Assembly (NCBI RefSeq): GCF_041021895.1
Contig: NZ_CP157428.1
Coordinates: 1,054,001-1,118,000, forward strand
Length of the DNA: 64,000 bases
From: Acinetobacter sp. XH1741
GTDB taxonomy: Bacteria; Pseudomonadota; Gammaproteobacteria; Pseudomonadales; Moraxellaceae
Reading direction: 5' to 3'
Notes under the pieces: generated by a model
Database searches by the model: none
Seen by the model: the letters and a program-made list of their open reading frames with translations, nothing else
What the model was told of the DNA's origin: nothing
Shown here: piece after piece, positions 8,792 through 18,206 of the stretch
Layout of the letters: each line of letters opens with the position of its first letter
Numbering within the stretch: the first letter of the stretch is position 1
Program-made: the position numbers and the translations under genes

Positions 8792-10645
8792 ATGGACTTG
8801 CCGAATCCAGTATTGGCAAAGGTTACTGAACGTGTAATCGCACGTAGCCAAAAAACTCGTTCTGCATATTTACAACGTATTGAACATGCGCAAGGCAAAT
8901 TTCCAGCTCGCGGCGCATTATCATGTGCCAATCTGGCTCATGGTTTTGCTGGCATGGAAGATAATGAAAAATTAATTATTAAAGTTGGCCGTGAACCTAA
9001 TATTGGTATTGTGTCTTCATATAATGAAATGCTTTCAGCACATGCCCCTTATAAAACCTTCCCAGATATTATAAAAACAGCTGCTCGTGAAAATGGTGGT
9101 GTTGCACAGTTTGCAGGTGGGGTACCGGCAATGTGTGACGGTATTACTCAAGGTAATGCTGGCATGGAATTGTCATTATTTTCACGTGAAACGATTGCAA
9201 TGAGTACAGCTATTGCACTTTCTCATAATATGTTTGACGCGGCATTATGTCTTGGGGTGTGCGATAAGATTGTACCGGGCTTACTGATTGGCGCCTTACA
9301 GTTCGGTTATTTACCGACTATTTTTGTGCCTGCCGGTCCAATGAGTAGTGGTTTATCAAATGATGATAAAGCCAAAATTCGTCAACAGTTTGCTACTGGT
9401 CAAGTAGGCCGTGATGCCTTACTTGAAGCTGAATCAGCGGCTTATCATGGTCAAGGTACATGTACATTTTACGGAACAGCCAACAGTAACCAGATGCTGA
9501 TGGAAGTGATGGGCTTACATTTACCAAGCGCTGCTTTTGTTCATCCTCACACACCATTACGTGATGCCTTAACTGCAGAAGCAGCTATTCGTGTACTTGA
9601 TTTAACGGTTGAGCGTGGTAATTACACACCAATTGGCCATGTGGTTGATGAAAAAGCCATTATCAATGGCATTGTGGCATTACTGGCTACAGGTGGTTCA
9701 ACTAACCATACTCTACATCTTATTGCGATTGCACGTGCCGCTGGCATCTTGATTGACTGGGATGACTTTGATGAGTTGTCTGCTGTTGTGCCATTGCTCG
9801 CAAAAATCTATCCAAACGGTAAGGCTGATGTAAACCATTTCCAAGCTGCGGGTGGGGTAGCATTCCTTATTCGTAACTTACTTGAAGCAGGTCTACTACA
9901 TAACGATGTAACGACTGTTGCTGGTAAAGGTTTACAGCACTACACCAAAGAGCCGAAGTTAATTGACGGTAAGCTCACTTGGGTGGATGGTGTGGTTCAA
10001 AGTCTTGATGACAAAGTACTCCGTAGCATTGATGCGCCGTTTCAACCAGATGGTGGCTTGCGTTTAATGCAAGGTCGCCTTGGCCGTGGGGTTATCAAGA
10101 TTTCTGCTGTTGCACCAGAGCATCGTAAAGTTAAAGCGCCAGCAATTGTGTTTGACTCTCAAGAAGCAGTACAAGCAGCGTTTGATCGTGGCGAGTTACA
10201 CCGTGACTTTATTGCGGTGGTTCGTTTCCAAGGTGCTCGCGCGAATGGTATGCCTGAGTTGCACCGTTTGACTCCTGTGTTGGGTGTTTTACAAGACCAA
10301 GGTTTCCATGTGGCATTAGTGACTGATGGCCGTATGTCGGGTGCTTCAGGCAAAGTGCCGGCAGTTATTCATTTATCTCCAGAAGCGTTATTGAATGGTC
10401 CAATTGCTAAAGTTCAAACCAGAGATATGTTGGTGATTGATGCTGAGGCTGGTGTACTTGATATCGAGTTAGATGAGCAAACTTGGCAGTCACGCCCTGT
10501 TGCACAGCCAGAACATCAGGCAGAAAACGAAGTTGGCTTTGGCCGAGAATTATTTGGTGTATTCCGTGCAGCAGCAGCACCTGCTGAGCACGGTGCATCT
10601 GTGTTTGGTGCACTTGTTGGCGAAGAGCCACAAACGCATATTTGA
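8792..10645 (+). CDS. edd: Phosphogluconate dehydratase (Entner-Doudoroff)
   Basis: Dehydrates 6-phosphogluconate to 2-keto-3-deoxy-6-phosphogluconate (KDPG). The 617-residue protein belongs to the IlvD/Edd Fe-S dehydratase family. It shows [42 protein letters not shown] (cluster cysteine), [11 protein letters not shown], and a C-terminal [13 protein letters not shown] substrate-binding loop. The start at ATG 8792 is preceded by AGGAG at 8779-8783 with 8-base spacing. The longer frame from 8678 adds a hydrophobic stretch not seen in the family. It is the first gene of a gluconate-use block, followed at once by eda. Confidence 0.96.
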   Translation: MDLPNPVLAKVTERVIARSQKTRSAYLQRIEHAQGKFPARGALSCANLAHGFAGMEDNEKLIIKVGREPNIGIVSSYNEMLSAHAPYKTFPDIIKTAARENGGVAQFAGGVPAMCDGITQGNAGMELSLFSRETIAMSTAIALSHNMFDAALCLGVCDKIVPGLLIGALQFGYLPTIFVPAGPMSSGLSNDDKAKIRQQFATGQVGRDALLEAESAAYHGQGTCTFYGTANSNQMLMEVMGLHLPSAAFVHPHTPLRDALTAEAAIRVLDLTVERGNYTPIGHVVDEKAIINGIVALLATGGSTNHTLHLIAIARAAGILIDWDDFDELSAVVPLLAKIYPNGKADVNHFQAAGGVAFLIRNLLEAGLLHNDVTTVAGKGLQHYTKEPKLIDGKLTWVDGVVQSLDDKVLRSIDAPFQPDGGLRLMQGRLGRGVIKISAVAPEHRKVKAPAIVFDSQEAVQAAFDRGELHRDFIAVVRFQGARANGMPELHRLTPVLGVLQDQGFHVALVTDGRMSGASGKVPAVIHLSPEALLNGPIAKVQTRDMLVIDAEAGVLDIELDEQTWQSRPVAQPEHQAENEVGFGRELFGVFRAAAAPAEHGASVFGALVGEEPQTHI

Positions 10646-10665
10646 GACAAAGGAATTACATAGTA

Positions 10666-11295
10666 ATGAGCAAGATTGAAGATGTTGTCAAATTAGGCCC
10701 AGTAATTCCTGTGTTGGCTTTTGACTCTGCTGAACAAGGTGAACATGTCTCACGTGCATTGCATGCGGGTGGTGTAAAAGTACTTGAAATTACTTTGCGT
10801 ACTGCCGCAGGTCTTGCTGCGATTGAGCGTGCAAGCCAGTTGGCAGATGACATTGTGGTAGGTGTGGGAACAATTACCAAACCAGAACATTGTGCCCAAG
10901 CCAAAAAAGCAGGTGCTAAATTCGGGGTATCTCCTGGTTTAACGAAAGATTTGCATTTGGCTGCACAAGATGCTGGTTTGCCACTTTTACCGGGGGTCAT
11001 GACACCGAGTGATTTGATTCAAGCAATTGAACTTGGCTATGACATTGTGAAGTTTTTCCCTGCTCAGCAAGCGGGTGGTGTCGAGATGCTAAAAGCATTT
11101 TATGGCCCATTTCCAAACTTACGTTTTTGCCCAACAGGTGGAATTACAGCACAGTCAGCACCAGATTTCTTAAAGCAACCTAACGTGGTTTGTGTAGGTG
11201 GTTCATGGTTAACTCCCAAAGCTGTTGTCGCTACACAAGATTGGGCTGAGATTACTCGCTTGGCACAATTGGCTAGTCAGTTGAGAGCGGTTTAA
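10666..11295 (+). CDS. eda: 2-dehydro-3-deoxy-6-phosphogluconate (KDPG) aldolase
   Basis: Cleaves KDPG to pyruvate and glyceraldehyde-3-phosphate, completing the Entner-Doudoroff route. The 209-residue class I aldolase has the catalytic Glu41 in VLEITLRT and the Schiff-base Lys129 in YDIVKFFPA, spaced as in the family. Start ATG 10666 has AAAGGAA at 10649-10655 upstream. It lies 20 bases after edd and is surely co-transcribed with it. Confidence 0.96.
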   Translation: MSKIEDVVKLGPVIPVLAFDSAEQGEHVSRALHAGGVKVLEITLRTAAGLAAIERASQLADDIVVGVGTITKPEHCAQAKKAGAKFGVSPGLTKDLHLAAQDAGLPLLPGVMTPSDLIQAIELGYDIVKFFPAQQAGGVEMLKAFYGPFPNLRFCPTGGITAQSAPDFLKQPNVVCVGGSWLTPKAVVATQDWAEITRLAQLASQLRAV

Positions 11296-11354
11296 TGTAG
11301 TAAATATTTATAAAAAATGAAGTGCGTTTGACGTGCTTTAGAGCTTGTGTCGAT

Positions 11355-11378
11355 ATGGCCAGTAGTGATGCTGGTCAT
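11355..11378. promoter_or_regulatory. Intercistronic hairpin between eda and the gluconate permease
   Basis: ATGGCCAG and CTGGTCAT pair as an 8-bp stem, including one G-T pair, around an 8-base loop. No T run follows, so it is not a clear terminator. It may affect mRNA processing or act as an operator in the 188-base gap. Confidence 0.3.
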
Positions 11379-11483
11379 ACCTAAATATAAAAAAATGAGT
11401 GTCTCAACAGTAGGAGTTATCCTGGTTGAAGACCTTTGTTTGGGCTTTGGTGCCTAAATAGTTACTCCAAGGAGAAATGTCAC

Positions 11484-12842
11484 ATGGAGACCGTTCAGGG
11501 TGGCATGTTGCTTATCTATACTGTAATCGCGATTATTGCTTTAGTTGTCATGATTGCGAAATTCAGAATTTATCCATTTCTGGTTCTTATTATTGTTTCA
11601 CTCGGTTTGGCCCTTGCTGTTGGCATGCCAATGGGCGATATCGTTAAATCATATGAAGCTGGTACCGGTAAAACTTTGGGTCACCTTGCGATTGTAATCG
11701 CACTCGGAACGATGCTCGGCAAGATGATGGCCGAGTCGGGCGGCGCAGAGCGAATAGCCATTACTTTAATTAAATGGTTTGGTGAGAAAAATATTCACTG
11801 GGCGATGATGTTTATTGCCCTTATTGTGGGGTTGCCCGTATTTTTCGAAGTGGGTTTCGTACTCCTTATTCCAATTGCGTTTAACATTGCTAAACGGACA
11901 GGAAAATCCTTACTGGTGGTTGGTTTACCGATGGTTGCCGGTTTGTCGGTTGTGCATGGCTTAATTCCGCCACATCCAGCCGCATTATTGGCCGTACAGG
12001 CATATCATGCTGATATTGGTAAAACGATTGCCTACAGTTTAATCGTCGGTGTGCCAACGGCTATTGTTGCTGGCCCTTTGTATGCACTATGGATTAATAA
12101 ATACGTCAAATTGCCTGAAAATAATCCGTTAGCAAAGCAGTTTGTTGATGCAGATACGACTAAGACCCGTGAGTTACCAAGCTTTGGGATTACCTTATTT
12201 ACGATTATGCTGCCTGTCGTACTCATGTTAATCGGAAGTTGGGCTGATCTATTCTTTGCACCAAAGACTTTCGCAAATGATGTACTACGTTTCATTGGTA
12301 CTTCTGATATTGCGTTGCTTATTGCCGTACTGGTCAGCTTTATTACCTTTGGTACGATGCAGGGCTTTAACCGTGAACAAATTGAAAAATTCTGTGGTGG
12401 GTGCTTAGCTTCTATTGCTGGAATCATGTTGATTGTAGGTGCTGGTGGTGGTTTTGGTGGCATTCTACGTGACACGGGTATTTCTGATGAGATTGTATCT
12501 ACAGCTTTAAAGGCAAATTTGTCGCCGTTATTGTTGGGCTGGTTTGTTGCCGCATTGATTCGCTTGGCTACGGGTTCTGCAACGGTTGCTATGGCTACAG
12601 CTTGTAGCATTGTTGCTCCAATTGCAGCTACGGCTGGTGTGGCTGTTAGACCAGAACTTTTAGTTCTTGCGACGGGTTCAGGTTCATTGGTCTTTTCACA
12701 TGTAAATGACGCAGGATTCTGGTTAATCAAAGAATATTTCGGTATGACAGTCGGGCAGACACTCAAAACTTGGTCGGTGTTAGAAACGATTATCTCGGTG
12801 TTGGGTTTATCTTTCACACTGCTGCTTAGTGCTATTTTATAA
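11484..12842 (+). CDS. Gluconate:H+ symporter (GntP family)
   Basis: Inner-membrane permease expected to import gluconate. The 452-residue protein is almost wholly hydrophobic, with roughly 12-14 membrane segments. It carries family signatures such as GLPVFFEVGFVLLIP, HGLIPPHPA and the C-terminal GSGSLVFSHVNDAGFW. The start at ATG 11484 is set by AAGGAG at 11469-11474; the ATG at 11436 lacks such a site. Context between eda and gluconokinase supports gluconate as the substrate. The subtype (GntT, GntP or GntU) cannot be decided, so no symbol is given. Confidence 0.92.
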   Translation: METVQGGMLLIYTVIAIIALVVMIAKFRIYPFLVLIIVSLGLALAVGMPMGDIVKSYEAGTGKTLGHLAIVIALGTMLGKMMAESGGAERIAITLIKWFGEKNIHWAMMFIALIVGLPVFFEVGFVLLIPIAFNIAKRTGKSLLVVGLPMVAGLSVVHGLIPPHPAALLAVQAYHADIGKTIAYSLIVGVPTAIVAGPLYALWINKYVKLPENNPLAKQFVDADTTKTRELPSFGITLFTIMLPVVLMLIGSWADLFFAPKTFANDVLRFIGTSDIALLIAVLVSFITFGTMQGFNREQIEKFCGGCLASIAGIMLIVGAGGGFGGILRDTGISDEIVSTALKANLSPLLLGWFVAALIRLATGSATVAMATACSIVAPIAATAGVAVRPELLVLATGSGSLVFSHVNDAGFWLIKEYFGMTVGQTLKTWSVLETIISVLGLSFTLLLSAIL

Positions 12843-12859
12843 TTAGAGGTAAGTAATCC

Positions 12860-13372
12860 ATGATCGTGATTGCAATGGGTGTCTGTGGAACAGGCAAAAC
12901 ACTAATTGGCGAGTTGCTATCAGAGCAGCTAGCTTGTGAATTTCTCGATGGTGATACGCTTCATTCGGCTGCAAATAAAAGCAAGATGAGTCAAGGTATT
13001 CCTTTAACTGATGAAGATCGTTTGCCTTGGTTGCAAGCTATTCGTAAGGCAATTGAAGAAAAACAACAAGCAGGTGAAACGGCTGTATTTACTTGTTCTT
13101 CACTCAAACGAGTCTACCGCGATATTTTACGTGGTCATGACCAAAATGTGCAGTTTGTCTATTTAAAAGGTTCATATGAGCTGTTGCAGCAACGCCTTGC
13201 TGAACGATCAGGCCATTTTTTCGATCCTTCTTTATTGCAGACTCAACTTGATACTTTAGAAGAACCTGATGTTCATGAGGCAATTACGATTGATATTGCA
13301 TTGACACCTGAACAAATCGTTGTGCAAGTCATGCAGAAACTAGGGGTAACTGACAGTGTGTGTCGCGGTTAA
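12860..13372 (+). CDS. gntK: Gluconokinase
   Basis: Phosphorylates incoming gluconate to 6-phosphogluconate, the substrate of Edd. The 170-residue P-loop kinase has Walker A GVCGTGKT at residues 7-14, the LDGDTLHSAANKSKM gluconate-binding segment, and the family motifs LKRVYRDILRG and LAERSGHFFDPSLLQTQL. It starts 17 bases after the permease gene with AGAGGT as ribosome-binding site, so the two form one unit. Confidence 0.94.
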   Translation: MIVIAMGVCGTGKTLIGELLSEQLACEFLDGDTLHSAANKSKMSQGIPLTDEDRLPWLQAIRKAIEEKQQAGETAVFTCSSLKRVYRDILRGHDQNVQFVYLKGSYELLQQRLAERSGHFFDPSLLQTQLDTLEEPDVHEAITIDIALTPEQIVVQVMQKLGVTDSVCRG

Positions 13373-13424
13373 CCTCGGGTAGAAACAAATATACAAAGCC
13401 TTGAAGGCTTATAAATCAAGAAAA

Positions 13425-13454
13425 GTGAATACCGGTATTGGTACTGGTATTTAC
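13425..13454. promoter_or_regulatory. 13-bp imperfect palindrome upstream of the GapN-like gene
   Basis: GTGAATACCGGTA and TACTGGTATTTAC flank a TTGG loop. All positions pair if two G-T pairs are allowed. It lies 75 bases before the dehydrogenase start. It could be an operator for a sugar-acid regulator or an RNA hairpin; it lacks a terminator T run. Confidence 0.4.
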
Positions 13455-13529
13455 AAAAGAAGCCCGATCACAACAGGCTAGCTTCAAATATATAAATACA
13501 TAAATTATAAATAACCGGAGATAAGAACA

Positions 13530-15158
13530 ATGAGTTATTCAAATAATTTGCAGCAGAAATTTCCTATAGAAGACGGTATTCCTGAGAGCGTACGTCTGCC
13601 ATCTCAGATTCATCAGCGCGTCTCGTTAGTGGATGGTGAGCTGAAGTTGTGGGCTGGAGCAACAAGGAAAACCTTATCCCCAATCTGGATTCAGCAGTCT
13701 GATGGTAGCTTGCAGCAAGTTGAGCTTGGCAGCTATCCAATCATGGGTGAGAAAGAAAGCGACGAAGCGCTAGAAGCAGCAGTACGCGCCTACAATAATG
13801 GCCGTGGCGAATGGCCAATGATGAAAGTTGGTGAGCGTATCGCTTGTATGCAGAACTTCATTCAGCGTATGGTGGAGCAGCGTGATCTCATTGTTAAACT
13901 GATCATGTGGGAAATTGGCAAGAGCTTGGCTGACTCAGAGAAAGAGTTTGACCGCACTGTCACCTATATGCGTCAAACCATAGATGCCCTGAAAGATTTG
14001 GATAATGCCAACTCCCGCTTTGTGATTGCTGAAGGTACCATTGGTCAAATCCGTCGTACCCCATTGGGTGTGGTGTTATGTATGGGACCATATAATTACC
14101 CATTGAATGAAACCTTTGCTACCTTGATTCCAGCCATGTTAATGGGCAACACGATTATCTTCAAACCACCTCAATTTGGTACCTTGTTATTTGAACCGTT
14201 GCTAGAAGCATTCCGTGATTCATTTCCGAAAGGTGTGATCAATACCATTTATGCACCAGGTTCATTGGTGGTGCCACATCTGTTGGCATCTGGAAAAATT
14301 AATGTATTGGCATTGATTGGTTCTAGTAAAGTGGCTGATCATTTGAAAAAACAACATCCTAAATCTCACCGTCTACGTGCAATCTTGGGGCTGGATGCAA
14401 AGAATGCAGCTATTATTTTGCCTGATGCCGATTTGGATTTGACGGTGAAAGAGTGTTTGCTAGGGGCATTGTCATTTAATGGTCAGCGTTGTACTGCGCT
14501 CAAAATGCTGATGGTGCATCGCTCAATCGCTGACGAATTCGTTAAGCGCTTAACGGCTGAACTGGCTAAACTGAAAGTAGGTATGCCATGGGAAAAGGGT
14601 GTGTTTATTACTCCGCTGCCTGGTATGCACCGTACGACTTATATGACCGAAGTCATTGAAGATGCCATAGCTAAAGGCGCCAAAGTTGTTAATCCAGAAG
14701 GTGGTGAATTCTGCAAAACGATGTTCTATCCTGCGGTAGTTTATCCGGTGACAGAGGGCATGAGGCTGTATCGCGAAGAACAGTTTGGTCCAGTGGTGCC
14801 TGTTTCTGTATATGATGACATTGAAACTGTGCTGGAATATGTTACGACTTCTGATCATGGTCAGCAGGTGAGTATTTTTGGCAGTGATCCTGAGCAAATT
14901 GGTCATTTAGTCGATACACTTGTACATCAAGTTTGTCGTGTAAATATCAATTGTCAGTGTCAACGCGGTCCAGATGTGTTTCCATTCGGTGGTCGTAAAG
15001 ATTCTGCGGAAGGTACACTGTCTGTGCATGATGCGCTGCGTGCATTCTCTATACGTTCTATGATTGCTGCTAAACAGACCGATGATAGCAAAGGCATGCT
15101 GGCCTCAATGGTGTCTGAGCACTATTCTAAATTTGTGAATACCGACTTTATTTTCTAG
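13530..15158 (+). CDS. NADP-dependent glyceraldehyde-3-phosphate dehydrogenase, GapN-like ALDH
   Basis: Aldehyde dehydrogenase superfamily protein of 542 residues. It is best read as a non-phosphorylating GAPDH that would oxidise the glyceraldehyde-3-phosphate released by Eda to 3-phosphoglycerate, making NADPH. Supporting features are the catalytic cysteine C321 in NGQRCTALK, the MGPYNYPLN oxyanion segment (N189), the EEQFGPVVPV block, and the position after the Entner-Doudoroff genes. Oddly, the place where most ALDHs carry the general-base Glu of ELGGK reads LGLDAK here, with Gly287 at the Glu position. The substrate is inferred from family resemblance and context; another phosphorylated or sugar-acid aldehyde is possible. 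The start has CCGGAG upstream. Confidence 0.8.
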   Translation: MSYSNNLQQKFPIEDGIPESVRLPSQIHQRVSLVDGELKLWAGATRKTLSPIWIQQSDGSLQQVELGSYPIMGEKESDEALEAAVRAYNNGRGEWPMMKVGERIACMQNFIQRMVEQRDLIVKLIMWEIGKSLADSEKEFDRTVTYMRQTIDALKDLDNANSRFVIAEGTIGQIRRTPLGVVLCMGPYNYPLNETFATLIPAMLMGNTIIFKPPQFGTLLFEPLLEAFRDSFPKGVINTIYAPGSLVVPHLLASGKINVLALIGSSKVADHLKKQHPKSHRLRAILGLDAKNAAIILPDADLDLTVKECLLGALSFNGQRCTALKMLMVHRSIADEFVKRLTAELAKLKVGMPWEKGVFITPLPGMHRTTYMTEVIEDAIAKGAKVVNPEGGEFCKTMFYPAVVYPVTEGMRLYREEQFGPVVPVSVYDDIETVLEYVTTSDHGQQVSIFGSDPEQIGHLVDTLVHQVCRVNINCQCQRGPDVFPFGGRKDSAEGTLSVHDALRAFSIRSMIAAKQTDDSKGMLASMVSEHYSKFVNTDFIF

Positions 15159-15171
15159 TGAATATACGATT

Positions 15172-15201
15172 AAAAAAACCAGTCTTTGGACTGGTTTTTT
15201 T
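15172..15201 (+). terminator. Terminator of the GapN-like gene
   Basis: AAAAAACCAGTC and GACTGGTTTTTT form a strong hairpin with flanking A and T runs, 14 bases after the stop codon. Confidence 0.9.
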
Positions 15202-15224
15202 ATAGTTGCTAATAACTCCCATAA

Positions 15225-15258
15225 TAAAAAACGCCTGACATTCATCAGGCGTTTTTTG
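15225..15258 (-). terminator. Terminator of proA
   Basis: ACGCCTGA and TCAGGCGT form a perfect stem with A and T runs on the two sides. It lies just past the proA stop codon on the minus strand. Confidence 0.9.
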
Positions 15259-15272
15259 CAAGAATAGATTGA

Positions 15273-16538
15273 TTATTGACGAATTTGACCGTCACCTAAC
15301 ACAATCCATTTTTGAGAAGTTAAGCCTTCTAAACCAACTGGACCGCGTGCATGAATTTTATCTGTTGAGATACCAATTTCAGCACCTAAACCATATTCAA
15401 AGCCATCAGCAAAACGAGTTGATGCATTAATCACGACTGAGCTTGAATCTACACGAGCTAAGAACTGACGCGCCAAAGTGTAGTTTTCAGTCACAATTGC
15501 ATCGGTGTGATGTGAACCATATTTGTTGATATGGTCAATTGCTTCATCAATGCCGCTAACCACTTTAACAGCAAGAATTGGTCCTAAATATTCGGTGTAC
15601 CAGTCTTCTTCAGTTGCAGGTTTTACAGAGGTACCCAAAATACGACGTGTTTCTGGGCAACCGCGTAGCTCAACTTGCTTTTCAGCATACAGTTCAGCAA
15701 TACGTGGTAAGAAAACCTCTGCAATTTTCTCATCGACGAGCAGTGTTTCCATCGCATTACACACACCATAACGATGTGTTTTGGCATTTAAAGTAATTGG
15801 TAATGCTTTTTGCAAGTCTGCCTGTGCTTCAACAAATACATGGCAGTTACCATCAAGATGTTTAATCACAGGAATACGCGCTTCGTTGGTTACACGCTCA
15901 ATTAAGCTTTTGCCACCACGTGGAACAATCACATCCACATATTCAGTCATAGTAATAAGGTGACCAACCGCTGCACGGTCAGAAGTTTCAATCACTTGTA
16001 CCGAATGTTCAGGTAAACCAGCAACTTTTAAGCCATGTTTCACTGCTTCGGCAATTGCTTTATTTGACTCAAGTGCTTCTGAACCACCACGTAAAATAAT
16101 GGCATTACCCGATTTAATCGCTAAAGATGCAGCTTCAAGTGTTACGTTTGGACGTGATTCGTAAATCATACCCACCACACCTAAAGGCACACGCATTTTT
16201 CCAATTTGAATGCCTGTGGGGCGATATGCAAGATCAGTAATTTCCCCAATTGGATCGACAAGCGCGATCACATCTTTTAAACCTTGCAACATCCCTTTAA
16301 AGCGTGCGGGTGTAAGTTCAAGACGATCAAGTAAGGCACTGTCAAGCTGGTTGCTACGGCCTTTTTCCATGTCGAGTTGATTCGCCGCTAAAATTGCTGC
16401 CTGATTATTTTCCAAAGCAGTATAAATAGCAGAGAGTGCATGATTTTTAAGTGAGGTAGAAGCACTTGTTAGGACGCGAGACGCCTCACGTGCTTGTTGC
16501 CCGACTTTTTGCATATATTGTTCAATTGAATCTTGCAT
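15273..16538 (-). CDS. proA: Gamma-glutamyl phosphate reductase
   Basis: Second step of proline synthesis: reduces gamma-glutamyl phosphate to glutamate semialdehyde with NADPH. The 421-residue ALDH-like protein has the catalytic cysteine in [14 protein letters not shown], the cofactor region [10 protein letters not shown], and the conserved C-terminal block [33 protein letters not shown]. Length and start (ATG at 16538) match the family. It stands alone, divergent from the hydrolase gene, with proB not in the window. Confidence 0.96.
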   Translation of the reverse strand: MQDSIEQYMQKVGQQAREASRVLTSASTSLKNHALSAIYTALENNQAAILAANQLDMEKGRSNQLDSALLDRLELTPARFKGMLQGLKDVIALVDPIGEITDLAYRPTGIQIGKMRVPLGVVGMIYESRPNVTLEAASLAIKSGNAIILRGGSEALESNKAIAEAVKHGLKVAGLPEHSVQVIETSDRAAVGHLITMTEYVDVIVPRGGKSLIERVTNEARIPVIKHLDGNCHVFVEAQADLQKALPITLNAKTHRYGVCNAMETLLVDEKIAEVFLPRIAELYAEKQVELRGCPETRRILGTSVKPATEEDWYTEYLGPILAVKVVSGIDEAIDHINKYGSHHTDAIVTENYTLARQFLARVDSSSVVINASTRFADGFEYGLGAEIGISTDKIHARGPVGLEGLTSQKWIVLGDGQIRQ

Positions 16539-16617
16539 AGCATTTTTTAATCATTTACCAATGATTACGATAGTAGCAGTCAAATGCGGAACAATGAATG
16601 GCTTTTTTTGAAAAATG

Positions 16618-16684
16618 TGACCGCTATAAAAAAACATTTAAATATTTTGAAAACTATTAGCGGCTTAAACAAGATGAGCGGTCA
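16618..16684. promoter_or_regulatory. Spaced inverted repeat TGACCGCT...AGCGGTCA
   Basis: Two 8-base arms (16618-16625 and 16677-16684) are exact reverse complements, 51 bases apart. They lie in the 299-base region between divergent proA and the PilZ-hydrolase gene. A third related AGCGG lies at about 16659. This may be a pair of operator half-sites or a coincidence. No gene is visible in this gap. Confidence 0.3.
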
Positions 16685-16837
16685 TTTAAGCGATTGCGTA
16701 TATTTCAGACAATTGTTTAGAATGGACTTGTGCAATACAAACTAATACAAATTTTAAAGATTTGTGCATAAAAGATTACATGTTCAAGAAGGAACTCTTG
16801 CAGCATAAAAAAATTACAGCAAGGAGGAAGCAAGGAT

Positions 16838-18151
16838 ATGAATTCCATTATTCAAATGGATTCGGAGATAAACCAAGCTTATGCCGGTTTTGGGTTTTTC
16901 GATATCTACCATAGAGATAGTTTTAAACAGCCAGCTCGTACGACATGGATTGACGGTTGGAAAATTGAATATATGGCAATTGCTCACCCAAACACCATTC
17001 ACAAAACACCGATTGTGATTGTTGGCGGTGCTTTTCAAAATTTTAACTCTTATAAATATTGTGTTGAGCAACTATTTGAAAGTGGACCGGTTATTTTAAT
17101 CGACTTACCCTCTATGGGCGCAAATCAACAAATTACCAATCGGGATACCGGAATTTCTGCGGGTACATTAGAACTTCCTGATTTATCGGAAATGTTAGGC
17201 CGATGGCTGGATATTGTCGGGATTCAAAAAGTTTCTGTTATGGGAATGTCATTAGGGTCAGTAATTGCCTCTTGTTTTGCCTATCATCGTCCAGACTTGA
17301 TGGATCGTATGATTTTGATGGGTGTGATGCAAAAGACCCGTAAAAGTTGGCGCATGATTTTGGAAGAATCACTCAAACTCATGCAAGAAAATCGTATGGA
17401 AGAGTTTGGGCAAGCCGTTATTTTATATTTGGTGAATCATGCCAAATTAGATAAAACACGTATGTCCCCTACAGCTAAAAAATTGTTTTTTAGGCAAATG
17501 GCTGAGTTTAGTGCTACAGAACAAGAACGTTACGAAATTAACTGTAATCGCCTTTTACGTTTAACTGATGTGCCGATTCCAGAGTGTAAAACACTGGTCG
17601 CAGCAGGGCAGTATGATAGTTTTACCTTACCGCATGAAAATGCGAACTTTGCGTTGCAGTGTCCTGATATGGAGTTTGCACTGATTGCAAATGCAGATCA
17701 TGTGCCGCAGCTCCAGCGCCGTAAAGAAACCATGAGTTTATTCACCACTTTTTTAAAAGGGGAATCTATTCAAAATCTGGATGGTATTATTCCAATGACG
17801 CGCGAACAAATGCAAAAGCTAGAGCGCCGAGGTGAAGAGCGAATTTCTGTTATTCAGCCTAAAACTAAGTTGAGCCAACGTGATGGTGGTACCGAAGTAG
17901 CCGTAACGATTGTTGATGTGACTTTCTTTGGGATGTATTTGAAGCTAGATAATAAATCACAGCTCGACTTTGTAAATGAGCATCCGCGTGATTTGGCTCT
18001 GCATTTAGAAGATGAGGAAGGCTCTTTCTCAATTGAATGCTTAATCTTTGATGCCACTGAACAAGGAATCCGTGCATTATTTAAACATGGTAGTTTTGAG
18101 CTTGCTGACCGCTTAAGCCGTTTTATTGCACGTCAAAAACAAACTGCTTAA
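16838..18151 (+). CDS. Alpha/beta hydrolase with C-terminal PilZ-like domain
   Basis: A 437-residue cytoplasmic protein with two parts. Residues about 25-315 form an alpha/beta-hydrolase fold: GGAFQNF oxyanion loop, nucleophile Ser in GMSLG, acid Asp in AGQYDS, and His in NADHVPQ. The segment VILIDLPSMG recalls RhlA-type hydrolases. Residues about 328-437 carry RRGEER (RxxxR, 331-335) and, 25 residues later, DVTFFG (360-365), a variant of the (D/N)xSxxG motif. Both are hallmarks of PilZ c-di-GMP receptors. The likely role is a c-di-GMP-controlled hydrolase or acyltransferase; the substrate is unknown. An AAGGAGG site at 16821 fixes the start. Confidence 0.8.
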   Translation: MNSIIQMDSEINQAYAGFGFFDIYHRDSFKQPARTTWIDGWKIEYMAIAHPNTIHKTPIVIVGGAFQNFNSYKYCVEQLFESGPVILIDLPSMGANQQITNRDTGISAGTLELPDLSEMLGRWLDIVGIQKVSVMGMSLGSVIASCFAYHRPDLMDRMILMGVMQKTRKSWRMILEESLKLMQENRMEEFGQAVILYLVNHAKLDKTRMSPTAKKLFFRQMAEFSATEQERYEINCNRLLRLTDVPIPECKTLVAAGQYDSFTLPHENANFALQCPDMEFALIANADHVPQLQRRKETMSLFTTFLKGESIQNLDGIIPMTREQMQKLERRGEERISVIQPKTKLSQRDGGTEVAVTIVDVTFFGMYLKLDNKSQLDFVNEHPRDLALHLEDEEGSFSIECLIFDATEQGIRALFKHGSFELADRLSRFIARQKQTA

Positions 18152-18163
18152 TTAAAGAGTGAT

Positions 18164-18198
18164 AAATGGAAGCTGGTTTCTTTCGAGCTTCCATTTTT
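18164..18198. terminator. Bidirectional terminator
   Basis: AAATGGAAGCT and AGCTTCCATTT pair as an 11-bp perfect stem around an 11-base loop, followed by a T run. It lies between the convergent PilZ-hydrolase and methyltransferase genes. Confidence 0.88.
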
Positions 18199-18206
18199 TA
18201 TGTCTA

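Noticed and set aside
12032..12817. A 261-codon open frame on the minus strand inside the gluconate permease gene
   Set aside because: It is the antisense shadow of a membrane protein gene whose plus-strand product is clearly recognisable, and it has no family motif or ribosome-binding site.
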